A stretch of DNA of 64,000 nt from Plantibacter sp. ME-Dv--P-122b (GTDB lineage: Bacteria; Actinomycetota; Actinomycetes; Actinomycetales; Microbacteriaceae), in NCBI RefSeq assembly GCF_030209375.1, contig NZ_JARVSC010000006.1, positions 186,001 through 250,000 of the forward strand. Reading direction: 5' to 3'. The number at the start of each line of letters is the position of its first letter. Within the stretch, counting starts at the first letter, position 1. The notes under the pieces were generated by a model that saw only the letters and a list, made by a program, of their open reading frames with translations, was not told where the DNA came from and ran no database searches. Positions 42,204 through 50,614 of the stretch are shown here, piece by piece. Both the position numbers and the translations under genes were made by a program.

Positions 42204-43433
42204 ATGGGGACAGCGGCTGAGATCATCACGGCGCGCGTGCGCGATCGGGTGCGTGAGGAGTTCGGAGAGCCTGGTCGGCGTGGGGGAGCGGGGCGGATCG
42301 CCCGCGAGGAGGTTCGTCGCTACAACGAGCGGGCGTTGAACGACACGACGCCGCTGATCGACGACGAGCACGGGATGACGAGCGAGGTGCTCGCCGCGGT
42401 GACGGGGTTCGGTGCGATCCAGCCGTTGCTCGACGATCCGAGTGTCGAGGAGATCTGGATCAACGAGCCGACGAAGGTGTTCGTCGCCCGTGGTGGGGTG
42501 TCGGAGCTGACCGATGTGGTCCTCGGCGAAGGTGATGTCCGCGACCTCGTGGAGCGGATGCTGCGTGCCACCGGTCGACGGGTCGATCTCGCGAACCCGT
42601 TCGTCGACGCATCCCTTCCGGACGGCTCGCGGCTGCACGTCGTCATCCCCGACGTCACGCGTCGGCACATGTCCATCAACATCCGCAAGTTCTCGGCGCG
42701 GATCCGCGACCTCGGTCAGCTGGTGGCCGCGGGGTCGATCAGCTATCAGGCCGCCGAGTTCCTCCGCGCGAGCATGACCGCGGGGGCGAACCTGCTCGTG
42801 TCGGGGGCGACCCAGGCCGGCAAGACCACGATGCTCGGCGCCCTCATCGCCTCGTTGGACCCGGTTCTCCGCATCGTCACCGTCGAGGAGACCTTCGAGC
42901 TCGCGCCGGGCAACCGAGACGTCGTCGCGATGCAGTGCCGCCAGGCCAGCCTCGAGGGCACGGGGGAGATCACGCTGCGTCGGCTCATCAAGGAGGCGCT
43001 CCGCATGCGGCCGGACCGCATCGTCGTCGGCGAGGTTCGGGAGGCGGAGAGCCTCGACCTCCTGATCGCCCTCAACAGCGGGTTGCCCGGGCTCTGCAGC
43101 ATCCACGCGAACTCCGCGCGCGACGCGATCGGGAAGCTCTGCACGCTGCCGCTGCTGGCTGGTCGGAACATCGACTCGGGGTTCGTGCGCCCGGCCGTCG
43201 CATCATGTGTCGACCTCGTCGTGCACTGCGAGCTCGACCGGTCCGGACGCCGACGGGTGGCGGAGATCATCGCGGTCGGCGGGAGTGGTGAGTCCCACAT
43301 GATCGAGGCCTCGACCCTCTTCGAACAGCGCGACGGAGAGCTCCGTGCCACCGGTCGCTTCCCGCTGAACGACGCGAAGTACCGTGCGGCCGGGATCTCG
43401 CTCGCCTCGATCCTCGCCGTCGGCGAGCGATGA
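42204..43433 (+). CDS. tadA: Tad pilus assembly ATPase
   Basis: The 409-residue secretion ATPase powers pilus extrusion. It has an N-terminal domain with the ring-forming region SVEEIWINEPTKVFVARGG, then the RecA-like core: Walker A SGATQAGKTTML (about 199-210), Asp box VTVEETFELA, Walker B RPDRIVVGEVREAESL and a His box GLPGLCSIHANSARDAIGKL. These are hallmarks of the TadA/CpaF branch. ATG 42204 is preferred (AGGA about 12 nt upstream); a GTG at 42177 is in frame too. It overlaps the next gene by 4 nt, opening a seven-gene operon. Confidence 0.92.
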   Translation: MGTAAEIITARVRDRVREEFGEPGRRGGAGRIAREEVRRYNERALNDTTPLIDDEHGMTSEVLAAVTGFGAIQPLLDDPSVEEIWINEPTKVFVARGGVSELTDVVLGEGDVRDLVERMLRATGRRVDLANPFVDASLPDGSRLHVVIPDVTRRHMSINIRKFSARIRDLGQLVAAGSISYQAAEFLRASMTAGANLLVSGATQAGKTTMLGALIASLDPVLRIVTVEETFELAPGNRDVVAMQCRQASLEGTGEITLRRLIKEALRMRPDRIVVGEVREAESLDLLIALNSGLPGLCSIHANSARDAIGKLCTLPLLAGRNIDSGFVRPAVASCVDLVVHCELDRSGRRRVAEIIAVGGSGESHMIEASTLFEQRDGELRATGRFPLNDAKYRAAGISLASILAVGER

Positions 43434-44299
43434 GTCTCGTCGTCGGAGCGGTCCTCGCCGCAGGCCTCCTCCTCACCGTCGCACCCTGGTGGTGGCCGGA
43501 CCCTGAGCCGCTGCGAGACACCCTGGAGCGGTGGAAGCCGGTCGCTGCGCTCCGCGAACTCCTGATCCTGGCCGGTCTGCCCGGTCGATACTGGGCGGCC
43601 GCCATCGTGGTCTCCGTCCTCGCCGGTCTCGTCTCCGGCGCAGTGGTCCAGGCGCTCTGCCGTGTCGTGCCGTTGAGCGCCGTCGTCGCCGTCGCCGGAC
43701 TCGTTGCCCCGGTGATCGTGCTCCGTGCCCGCGCCACCTCGCGACGTCGCCTGCAGCGGGGACTGTGGCCGGATGTCGTGGACCACCTGTTGTCCGCGAT
43801 CCGGTCAGGGCTCTCGCTCCCGGATGCGGTGGCCGCGCTCGACACCGTCGGACCCGCACCGCTCCGCCCGGCGTTCGCCGCGTTCAGCGCCGACTACCGG
43901 GCTGCCGGCCGCTTCGCCGACGGCATCGACGACCTGAAGACCGCGCTCGCCGACCCGGTCGCGGACCGCATCCTCGAGACGGTGCGCATGGCCCGCGACG
44001 TGGGAGGCACGGAACTGCCGGCGGTGCTCCGAGCGCTGTCCGCGGGGCTGCGTGAGGAGTCGGCCATCCGAGCCGAGGCCGAGGCCCGGCAGTCCTGGGT
44101 GGTGAACGCCGCCAGGCTGGGTGTCGCGGCACCCTGGGCGATACTCCTGCTCCTGTCATCTCGGCCGGAGGCGTCGGCCGCCTACAACTCCCGGGAGGGA
44201 GCGGTCCTGATCATCGCGGGCGTCGTGGTCTCCGCCCTCGCCTACCAGGCGATGCTCCGCGTCGGACGGCTCCAGCCCGAACGACGGTGGTTCCGGTGA
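43430..44299 (+). CDS. tadB: Tad pilus inner-membrane platform protein (TadB-like)
   Basis: The 289-residue T2SSF-domain protein has an N-terminal hydrophobic segment, a second pair of helices (AIVVSVLAGLVSGAVVQAL, VVAVAGLVAPVIVL), the cytoplasmic T2SSF domain with LLSAIRSGLSLPDAVAAL and MARDVGGTELPAVLRALS, and C-terminal helices. It forms the membrane platform together with the TadC-like protein. It starts within the tadA stop (ATGA). Confidence 0.88.
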   Translation: MSLVVGAVLAAGLLLTVAPWWWPDPEPLRDTLERWKPVAALRELLILAGLPGRYWAAAIVVSVLAGLVSGAVVQALCRVVPLSAVVAVAGLVAPVIVLRARATSRRRLQRGLWPDVVDHLLSAIRSGLSLPDAVAALDTVGPAPLRPAFAAFSADYRAAGRFADGIDDLKTALADPVADRILETVRMARDVGGTELPAVLRALSAGLREESAIRAEAEARQSWVVNAARLGVAAPWAILLLLSSRPEASAAYNSREGAVLIIAGVVVSALAYQAMLRVGRLQPERRWFR

Positions 44300-45234
44300 G
44301 TGCAGACGGAGCGTGGGCACTCAGCCTCGGAGCGATCCTCGGGGTCGGCCTCTGGTCGCTCGCGATGCTCCTGCCGGCACTCGGACGACCGCGGCTCGCG
44401 GACCGCATCGCCCCCTATGTCGCCGACCTCTCCGGCGACGCCCGCTCGCGAGCCGCACGCCGCTCGACCGACCCGCTACCGGTGCTCGGGATCCTGCTGG
44501 TCCCGGTCCTCCGCGCCGCCCGATGGTCGCTCGGCCTGGTCGGCGCCGATCAGGAACTCGTCATCCGTCGATTGGGTCAAGCCGGGGGACCGACGCTCGA
44601 ACGGTACCGACTGCTGCAACTCCTCTGGGGGCTCGGCGGCTTCGCGGTCGCCGCGGCGCTCGCCGTGTTCTCCTTCAGTAACGGTCGACTGGCGCTCCCG
44701 TTCGCAGCACCGCTTCCCGCGGTCGGGGCGGTGGCCGGGATCGTCCTCCGCGACCAGCTGCTGGCGCTCGCCGCCAGTCGGCGTCTCGCGCGGATCGAGG
44801 AGGAGTTGCCGACGGTGCTCGAGTTCCTCAGTCTGAGTCTCGCGGCGGGCGAGGCGATCACGGACGCGATGGACCGCGTGGCGCGCATCGGGTCCAGTGG
44901 GGAGCTCGGCAGGGAGTTCCGCCGGGTGATGGCGGACGTCTCCACCGGTATCCCGTTCGCCACCGCACTCCGGCAGTTCGAGGCCCGTCTCGCGATGCCG
45001 ATGCTGTCGCGATGCGTCGACCAGATCCTCGGTGCGCTCGAACGCGGCACACCGGTCGCAGCAGTGCTCCTCGATCACGCGCACGATGGACGCGACACCG
45101 CCAAACGCCGTCTCCTCGAATCCGCCGGGAAGAAGGAGGTCGCGATGCTCGTGCCCCTCGTCTTCCTGATCCTGCCCCTGTCCATCATCATCGCCGTCTT
45201 CCCCGGGGTGTTCGTGCTCCGGACCGGCTTCTGA
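44296..45234 (+). CDS. tadC: Tad pilus inner-membrane platform protein (TadC-like)
   Basis: A 312-residue second T2SSF protein with LEFLSLSLAAGEAITDAMDRVA and FRRVMADVSTGIPFATALRQFE as the conserved cytoplasmic helices, and terminal membrane segments (MLVPLVFLILPLSIIIAVFPGVFVL). GTG 44296 overlaps the tadB stop by 4 nt; a GTG 9 nt earlier is also in frame. GGTGG lies 7 nt upstream. Confidence 0.88.
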   Translation: MSADGAWALSLGAILGVGLWSLAMLLPALGRPRLADRIAPYVADLSGDARSRAARRSTDPLPVLGILLVPVLRAARWSLGLVGADQELVIRRLGQAGGPTLERYRLLQLLWGLGGFAVAAALAVFSFSNGRLALPFAAPLPAVGAVAGIVLRDQLLALAASRRLARIEEELPTVLEFLSLSLAAGEAITDAMDRVARIGSSGELGREFRRVMADVSTGIPFATALRQFEARLAMPMLSRCVDQILGALERGTPVAAVLLDHAHDGRDTAKRRLLESAGKKEVAMLVPLVFLILPLSIIIAVFPGVFVLRTGF

Positions 45235-45247
45235 CGAAAGGTTCCAC

Positions 45248-45442
45248 ATGTCCTCCCCCTCCTTCCTCAATCGCACGCTCCACCGGAGTCGTTCCCTCCT
45301 CACCGAGGAGCGCGGCGACGTCCCCGGCTGGGTCCTCATCACGCTCATGACGGCCGGGCTCGTCCTCCTCATCTGGGGTGTCGCCGGCCCGGCACTCACG
45401 CAGGTGTTCGAACAGGCCATCGACCGTGTCTCCGGCATCTGA
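45248..45442 (+). CDS. Putative Flp-type pilin or pilin-like small membrane protein
   Basis: A 64-residue protein at the position where actinobacterial tad loci encode the pilin. It has a basic leader (NRTLHRSRSLLTEERGD), one hydrophobic helix (WVLITLMTAGLVLLIWGVAGPAL) and a short amphipathic tail. The leader-then-helix layout, and EERGD before the helix, resemble Flp pilins. However, the Glu-Tyr pair that normally follows the cleavage site is replaced (VPGWVL), so TadV-type processing cannot be assumed. AAAGG lies 8 nt before the ATG. The next gene starts 17 nt before this one ends. Confidence 0.6.
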   Translation: MSSPSFLNRTLHRSRSLLTEERGDVPGWVLITLMTAGLVLLIWGVAGPALTQVFEQAIDRVSGI

Positions 45443-45851
45443 GCCCGAGGTCGGCGGATGGCGGAAGCGGCTCCTGCGCGGCGAGGACGGATCAGCCGTC
45501 GCCGAGTTCGTATTCGTCGGAGCGATCCTCACCGTCCTGATGATGTCCGTGGTCCAGCTCGCGCTCGCCCTGCACGTCCGGAACACGCTCATCGACGCGG
45601 CGGCGGAGGGTGCCCGGTTTGGCGCGCTTGCCGACACCGAGCTACTCGATGGCGCCGACCGGGCACGCCAGCTCATCGCCGTCGCCGTGGGGGAGGGCTA
45701 CACGGGTGACGTCAGCGCCACGCTGGCCGATCATCGCGGAGCCGGCGTCGTCACCGTGACCGTCCGCGCACCGTTTCCGGTCGTGGGCTTGATCGGACTG
45801 CCCGGCGTCTTGGAGGTGGAAGGTCATGCGGTTCTCGAGACACTCGAGTGA
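45426..45851 (+). CDS. TadE-like pilus-associated minor pilin
   Basis: The 141-residue protein has a 30-residue leader, the TadE motif EDGSAVAEFVFVGAILTVLMMSVVQLALALHVR cut into the usual Gly-x5-Glu-Phe plus hydrophobic helix, and a short extracytoplasmic domain. The helix ends in NTLIDAAAEGARFGAL, a TadE hallmark. GTG 45426 overlaps the preceding gene by 17 nt and has only a weak ribosome site, so translational coupling is likely. Confidence 0.82.
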   Translation: MSPASEPEVGGWRKRLLRGEDGSAVAEFVFVGAILTVLMMSVVQLALALHVRNTLIDAAAEGARFGALADTELLDGADRARQLIAVAVGEGYTGDVSATLADHRGAGVVTVTVRAPFPVVGLIGLPGVLEVEGHAVLETLE

Positions 45852-46314
45852 TGAGCTGCGTCACCGACCGACCGCACGGGATGACGACGGATCGGCCTCC
45901 CTCGAGTTCATCACCGTCGGTCTAGTCCTCCTCGTACCGATCGTCTATCTCATCGTCGCGCTCGCCGAGGTGCAGGCGGCGGTGCTCGCGGCCGGCGGGG
46001 CCGCGGCGCAGGCGGCGAAACTCTACGCGCGGGCCGACGACGACGCGACGGGTCGCGACCGCGTCGAGGACTCGCTCGCACTCGCACTCGACGACTTCGG
46101 GCTCGACCGGTCCCAGTCGTCCGTCACGCTCGACTGCGCACCAGCCGGTCTCCCATGCGGGCAGCGCGGCGGTGCCGTCACGGTCACCGTCGACATCCTC
46201 GTCGTCCTGCCGCTGATGCCCGAGATTCTTGGCGTGCAGGCCGCGGTCCCAGTGACCGGCGCCGCCACGGCACCGATCTCCCGGTTCGACGACCGGTTCA
46301 GTGAAGCGGAATGA
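45826..46314 (+). CDS. TadE-like pilus-associated protein (second)
   Basis: A 162-residue protein with DDDGSASLEFITVGLVLLVPIVYLIVAL, again a Glu-Phe-type prepilin segment, followed by AAGGAAAQAAKLYARA and an exported domain with two Cys in DCAPAGLPCG that could form a disulfide. AGG lies just before the ATG, within a GGAGGTGGAAGG stretch. It overlaps the previous gene by 26 nt and the next by 4 nt. Confidence 0.8.
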   Translation: MRFSRHSSDELRHRPTARDDDGSASLEFITVGLVLLVPIVYLIVALAEVQAAVLAAGGAAAQAAKLYARADDDATGRDRVEDSLALALDDFGLDRSQSSVTLDCAPAGLPCGQRGGAVTVTVDILVVLPLMPEILGVQAAVPVTGAATAPISRFDDRFSEAE

Positions 46315-46772
46315 GGGCGCCGGGCGGACGCCGACGCCCGGACGTCGGCGAGGAGGACGGGTCCACCATGCTCCTGACGATCGGATTCGCCGTCGTGGCG
46401 CTCGCCGTGGTCCTCGTCGGGAGCGCCGCCACCTCCCTGTACGTGGAGCACAAGCGGCTCCTCGACCTCGCCGACCGCCTGGCCGCGACCGCCGCGGAGT
46501 CCTTCTCCATCGACGACGTCACGATCCAGCCCGACGGGACCTTCCGACCCGTCCTCGATGACGACTCGGTCCGTTCGAGTGCACGCGACGACCTCATCAC
46601 CAGCGGTGCGGGTGCGCTCACCGGCGTCGAGATCGTCGCGGCGCGGACCCCGGACGGCCGGAGTGCGGAGGTCTCGCTGGCGTCGGATTGGCGGCCACCG
46701 ATGCTGACGCTGTTCGTCCCGCAGGGCCTCCGGATCGAGGCGATCGCGAGTGCGCGCAGTGTCTTCTGGTGA
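46311..46772 (+). CDS. Tad locus terminal membrane protein (TadG-related / Rv3654c-like)
   Basis: The 153-residue product has a short charged N-terminus, EEDGSTMLLTIGFAVVALAVVLVGSAATSLYV as its one membrane segment, LLDLADRLAATAAESF, and a soluble domain of about 90 residues. The DGSTM...A pattern matches the last gene of actinobacterial tad loci (TadG-like, putative secreted helicase-neighbour proteins). It overlaps the previous gene by 4 nt and closes the operon. No tadZ or prepilin-peptidase gene is in the window. Confidence 0.7.
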   Translation: MRAPGGRRRPDVGEEDGSTMLLTIGFAVVALAVVLVGSAATSLYVEHKRLLDLADRLAATAAESFSIDDVTIQPDGTFRPVLDDDSVRSSARDDLITSGAGALTGVEIVAARTPDGRSAEVSLASDWRPPMLTLFVPQGLRIEAIASARSVFW

Positions 46773-46794
46773 GGGCGGACGGACCTCCCGACTA

Positions 46795-48063
46795 TCAGGG
46801 GAACGGGCGCGTGCCGCGATCGATGAAGCGGGGGATGAATCGGAAGAGGAGGAACGCGCCGATGAGCCCGACACCACCGATGGTGCCGGCGGCGAGGGAG
46901 ATCGACGCAGCCGCAGTGATCCCGGACATCGCCAGGGGAGCTGCGGCGGTGCCCGCGTCTCCGAGGAAGCGATAGGCGCCGAGGAACGGCGCGGGTCGGT
47001 CCGGTGGCGCGAGGTCGGAGCCGAGGGTCATGAGGATGCCGCTGCCGAGGCCGTTGGACAGCGCCAGCACGAGCGCGACGCCGATGAACCAGACCCGCGC
47101 CCCATCGAGGTCGTGTGTGAAGGCCAGGACGATGAACCCGGAGCCCAGCCCGATCATCGAGGGGACGGCGGTCCAGATCCGTCCCCAGCGGTCCATGACC
47201 TGACCGCTGGCGTAGAAGAGGGCGAACTCCACCGCGCCGACGACGCCGATGATGAGCGCCGTGTCCGTCTCCGAGACGCCGATGCTGACGGCCCACAGGG
47301 GGAGCAGGACAGCGCGGCACGACCGCAGGGCGCCGACGAGCGCGGCGGTGGTGCCCATCCGGGTGAGGACGGCGCCGTGCGCGCGGATCGAAGCGATGAG
47401 ACCGCTCGACTCCTCGGACGCGAGCTCCTCACCCTCGGTCCGCTCCTCGCCGTCGGCGGTGCGCGTCGACGGCGGTCGCCCGAACATCTCCGCCGGGTCG
47501 GGGAGGACGAGCAGGGTGATCGCGGAGCCAGCGCAGCAGATGACCATCACCCAGAACGCCGCCTGCGACGTCCCGGTGAGGTGGATGACGCCTGCGGCCA
47601 GGAACGGTCCGATGAACGTGCCGGCGCGGAAGACACCTCCGAGGGAGGAGAGCGCCCTCGCCCGGTACCGGATCGGCACGTACGTCGTCATGAACGCGTG
47701 CCGTGCCAGACCGAACACGGCGGTCGCGAGCCCGATGCAGAAGATGCCCACGGCGAGGACGAACGGATTGGGGGAGATGGCAGCCGTCGCGACCCCGACG
47801 ACCGCGAGCAGCGCCGCCCACATCATCGCGAAGCGTTCGCCGATCCGACTGACGATCCACCCTGACGGGACGTCGCCGACGAGTTCGCCGAGCATGATGA
47901 GCGAGGAGATGACGCCGGCGACGGCGAGCGTCGCCCCCAGGTTCCCGGCGACGGCCGGGATGATCGGGATGATGGCGCCTTCACCGATCGAGAACAACAG
48001 TGTGGGGAGGAAGACCGAGACGGCCACGGAGCGCAGCTGGAACGGGCGTTCGTCGGAAGTCAT
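46795..48063 (-). CDS. Major facilitator superfamily transporter
   Basis: A 422-residue protein with about twelve membrane segments in two halves, split by a polar loop (GRPPSTRTADGEERTEGEELASEESS). The MFS A-motif between helices 2 and 3 reads GELVGDVPSGWIVSRIGER, and GQVMDRWGRIW repeats it in the second half. Drug or sugar efflux is typical, but no substrate can be read. ATG 48063 is preceded at 7 nt by TACGAT, and GAGGGG also precedes it. It is divergent from prfB, the two promoters lying 20 bp apart. Confidence 0.88.
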   Translation of the reverse strand: MTSDERPFQLRSVAVSVFLPTLLFSIGEGAIIPIIPAVAGNLGATLAVAGVISSLIMLGELVGDVPSGWIVSRIGERFAMMWAALLAVVGVATAAISPNPFVLAVGIFCIGLATAVFGLARHAFMTTYVPIRYRARALSSLGGVFRAGTFIGPFLAAGVIHLTGTSQAAFWVMVICCAGSAITLLVLPDPAEMFGRPPSTRTADGEERTEGEELASEESSGLIASIRAHGAVLTRMGTTAALVGALRSCRAVLLPLWAVSIGVSETDTALIIGVVGAVEFALFYASGQVMDRWGRIWTAVPSMIGLGSGFIVLAFTHDLDGARVWFIGVALVLALSNGLGSGILMTLGSDLAPPDRPAPFLGAYRFLGDAGTAAAPLAMSGITAAASISLAAGTIGGVGLIGAFLLFRFIPRFIDRGTRPFP

Positions 48064-48070
48064 CCCCTCG

Positions 48071-48076
48071 ATCGTA
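48071..48076 (-). promoter_or_regulatory. -10 element TACGAT for the MFS gene
   Basis: TACGAT, 7 nt, then ATG at 48063 on the minus strand. Confidence 0.45.
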
Positions 48077-48095
48077 CGCCCGCGGCCCTGCGCGG

Positions 48096-48101
48096 TAGGC
48101 T
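48096..48101 (+). promoter_or_regulatory. -10 element TAGGCT for prfB
   Basis: TAGGCT, 8 nt, then ATG at 48110 with no ribosome site between. Confidence 0.55.
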
Positions 48102-48109
48102 GAAGCCAA

Positions 48110-49219
48110 ATGTTTGACTTGGACCTCTCCACACAGATCAGTACCCTCCGCTCGACCTTCGACGACATCCGCACCGTCGTCGACGTCGACCGTCTCGAAG
48201 CCGAGATCGCGACGCTGAGCGAGCAGGCGGGTGCCCAGGATCTCTGGGACGACACGACGAACGCGCAGAAGGTGACGAGCGCCCTCAGCCACCGTCAGTC
48301 CGAGCTCGCCCGCATCACCAGCATCGCGAACCGGCTCGACGACCTCGAGGTGCTCATCGAACTCGCGACCGACGCCCAGGACGAGGAGTCGGCCGAAGAG
48401 GCCCGCCAGGAGCTCATCAGCCTGCAGAAGGTGCTCGGCGACCTCGAGGTGCAGACGCTGCTGAGCGGCGAGTACGACCCGCGCCCCGCCGTCGTCACCA
48501 TCCGCGCCGGTGCCGGCGGTGTCGACGCCGCCGACTTCGCCGACATGCTGTTCCGCATGTACCTGCGGTGGGCCGAGCAGCACAAGTACCCGGTCACCGT
48601 CATGGACACGAGCTACGCGGAGGAGGCCGGCATCAAGTCGGCCACCTTCGAGGTCGACGCACCGTACGCCTTCGGCACGCTGAGCGTCGAGGCGGGCACG
48701 CACCGCCTGGTGCGCATGAGCCCCTTCGGTGCCGCCGGCAAGCGTCAGACGAGCTTCGCCGCTGTCGAGGTCATCCCGCTCATGGAGGAGACGGAGATCG
48801 TCGAGATCCCCGAGTCGGACATCCGTGTCGACGTCTTCCGGTCCAGCGGCCCCGGTGGCCAGTCGGTCAACACGACCGACTCCGCCGTTCGCATCACCCA
48901 CCTGCCGACCGGCACGGTCGTCTCGATGCAGAACGAGAAGAGCCAGATCCAGAACCGCGCCGCGGCCATGCGCGTGCTCCAGTCGCGACTCCTCCTCATC
49001 CAGAAGGAGCAGGAGGCCGCGACGAAGAAGGAGCTGGCCGGCACCATCACGGCGAGCTGGGGCGACCAGATGCGCTCGTACGTGCTCGCGCCGTACCAGA
49101 TGGTCAAGGATCTGCGGACGGAGCACGAGCAGGGGAACCCCGCAGCGGTGTTCGACGGCGATCTCGACGGGTTCATCGCCGCGGGCATCCGCTGGCGGTC
49201 GATGTCGAAGCCGGAGTAG
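48110..49219 (+). CDS. prfB: Peptide chain release factor 2
   Basis: Recognises UGA and UAA stop codons and triggers peptide release. The 369-residue protein has the stop-recognition tripeptide SPF ([15 protein letters not shown]) and the catalytic GGQ in [20 protein letters not shown]. The gene reads in one frame, so the programmed +1 frameshift with internal UGA found in many bacteria is absent. It stands first before ftsEX-smpB-ssrA, an order common in actinobacteria. Confidence 0.97.
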   Translation: MFDLDLSTQISTLRSTFDDIRTVVDVDRLEAEIATLSEQAGAQDLWDDTTNAQKVTSALSHRQSELARITSIANRLDDLEVLIELATDAQDEESAEEARQELISLQKVLGDLEVQTLLSGEYDPRPAVVTIRAGAGGVDAADFADMLFRMYLRWAEQHKYPVTVMDTSYAEEAGIKSATFEVDAPYAFGTLSVEAGTHRLVRMSPFGAAGKRQTSFAAVEVIPLMEETEIVEIPESDIRVDVFRSSGPGGQSVNTTDSAVRITHLPTGTVVSMQNEKSQIQNRAAAMRVLQSRLLLIQKEQEAATKKELAGTITASWGDQMRSYVLAPYQMVKDLRTEHEQGNPAAVFDGDLDGFIAAGIRWRSMSKPE

Positions 49220-49297
49220 CGCAGCGCGCCATCGTGTTCGCCCAGCCCTCGTACAGGGTACGGATCGCGGGCGTGTCCTGCCCGTAATCGGCGGGTC

Positions 49298-49317
49298 GCT
49301 CCTTAAGCTCAAGGAGC
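49298..49317 (+). promoter_or_regulatory. Hairpin over the ftsE ribosome site, or -10 TAAGCT
   Basis: GCTCCTT (49298-49304) can pair with AAGGAGC (49311-49317) and would hide the ribosome site. The loop region also contains TAAGCT (49304-49309), 9 nt before the ATG, a possible -10. Both cannot act in the same transcript. Confidence 0.35.
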
Positions 49318-49318
49318 C

Positions 49319-50614
49319 ATGATTCGGTTTGATCACATCTCCAAGAAGTATCCGGGAACCTCGCGTCCCGCGCTCAACGACGTCGATTTCGAGATCCTCC
49401 GGGGAGAGTTCATCTTCCTCGTCGGTGCCTCGGGATCGGGGAAGTCGAGCTGCCTCCGCCTGATGCTCAAGGAGGACAAGCCGAGCAAGGGCAAGATCCA
49501 TGTGCTCGGCCACGACCTCGGTTCCATCTCGAACCGCAAGGTGCCGTACTTCCGGCGCAGCCTCGGGGTCGTGTTCCAGGACTTCCGACTGCTGCCGAGC
49601 AAGACGGTCTACCAGAACGTCGCCTTCACCCTCCAGGTGATCGGCAAGTCGCGCGGCTTCGTCCAGGAGGCCGTCCCCGACGTCCTCAAGATGGTCGGAC
49701 TCGACGGCAAGGCGCAGCGCCTGCCGCACGAGCTGTCCGGTGGTGAGCAGCAGCGCGTCGCCATCGCCCGCGCGATCGTCAACAAGCCGCAGATCCTGCT
49801 CGCCGACGAACCGACCGGTAACCTCGACCCCGCCACCAGCGCCGGCATCATGCAGTTGCTGGAGCGCATCAACGCGGGTGGGACGACGGTCGTCATGGCC
49901 ACGCACGAGGCTGGCTTCGTCGATCAGATGCAGCGCCGGGTGATCGAGCTGCAGGACGGCCAGATCGTCCGTGACGAACGCCACGGCGGATACGGCACGA
50001 CTGCCGCCATCCCGGGTCTCGTCAGGGGATCCTCCAAGGCTGCCGCCCCGTCGGCACAGACGGCCCCCGCAACGGCCTCGACCCCGGTCGCACCCACCGT
50101 CGAGACTTCGTCGGTCCCGGTGACCACCACGACCTCGTCCGTCGCTGCGAGCTCCGAGCCCACGACGAGTGCCGTTGCCGCAGCCGCGGTCGCGGCCACG
50201 CCGACAGCTCCCGCCGCACCGACCGCGCCCGCCGCGGTCTCGCGCGAGACCACGCCACCGGCCGACACCGACGAGGTCGTCACCCGGGTGTCCGGCTCGA
50301 CGCCGATCCAGGAACCGGCCGCAGCACCCGTGGCCGAGACGCCGGCGACGCGAGCCGAGGACCCGACACCGGAAGCGCCTGAGGCAGGGCCGACGACGCC
50401 GGAAGCAGAGCCCGCCGTACCGCCTGCGGCTGCGGTACCGGAGGTCGCGCCTCCGCAACGCCTGAGCAACGCCACGGGCCCCATCGGGCTCCCGGCACGC
50501 AACGAGATCGACCCGATCGAGGTCGAACACCTGTCGCTCGCCGAGCGACTCGGCCTGCGTGCCGCGGCGCGCGGCACTGAAGACGGAGAGCAGAACGTGG
50601 GGCCGACCAAGTGA
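49319..50614 (+). CDS. ftsE: Cell division ATP-binding protein FtsE with long C-terminal extension
   Basis: With FtsX, FtsE controls peptidoglycan hydrolases at division. Residues 1-228 are a normal Fts[26 protein letters not shown], Walker [10 protein letters not shown] (36-44), [16 protein letters not shown] and [13 protein letters not shown]. The remaining 200 residues are unusual: an Ala/Pro/Thr/Val-rich disordered stretch, then an apparently structured end [19 protein letters not shown]. Typical FtsE is about 229 residues. AAGGAG precedes the ATG. The stop overlaps ftsX (GTGA). Confidence 0.93.
   Translation: MIRFDHISKKYPGTSRPALNDVDFEILRGEFIFLVGASGSGKSSCLRLMLKEDKPSKGKIHVLGHDLGSISNRKVPYFRRSLGVVFQDFRLLPSKTVYQNVAFTLQVIGKSRGFVQEAVPDVLKMVGLDGKAQRLPHELSGGEQQRVAIARAIVNKPQILLADEPTGNLDPATSAGIMQLLERINAGGTTVVMATHEAGFVDQMQRRVIELQDGQIVRDERHGGYGTTAAIPGLVRGSSKAAAPSAQTAPATASTPVAPTVETSSVPVTTTTSSVAASSEPTTSAVAAAAVAATPTAPAAPTAPAAVSRETTPPADTDEVVTRVSGSTPIQEPAAAPVAETPATRAEDPTPEAPEAGPTTPEAEPAVPPAAAVPEVAPPQRLSNATGPIGLPARNEIDPIEVEHLSLAERLGLRAAARGTEDGEQNVGPTK

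Noticed and set aside
45642..45827. Small minus-strand frames within the tad operon
   Set aside because: Shadow frames of TadE-like genes that have clear motifs on the plus strand.
48110..48200. Programmed frameshift in prfB
   Set aside because: The gene is open in one frame from start to stop with no early in-frame TGA.
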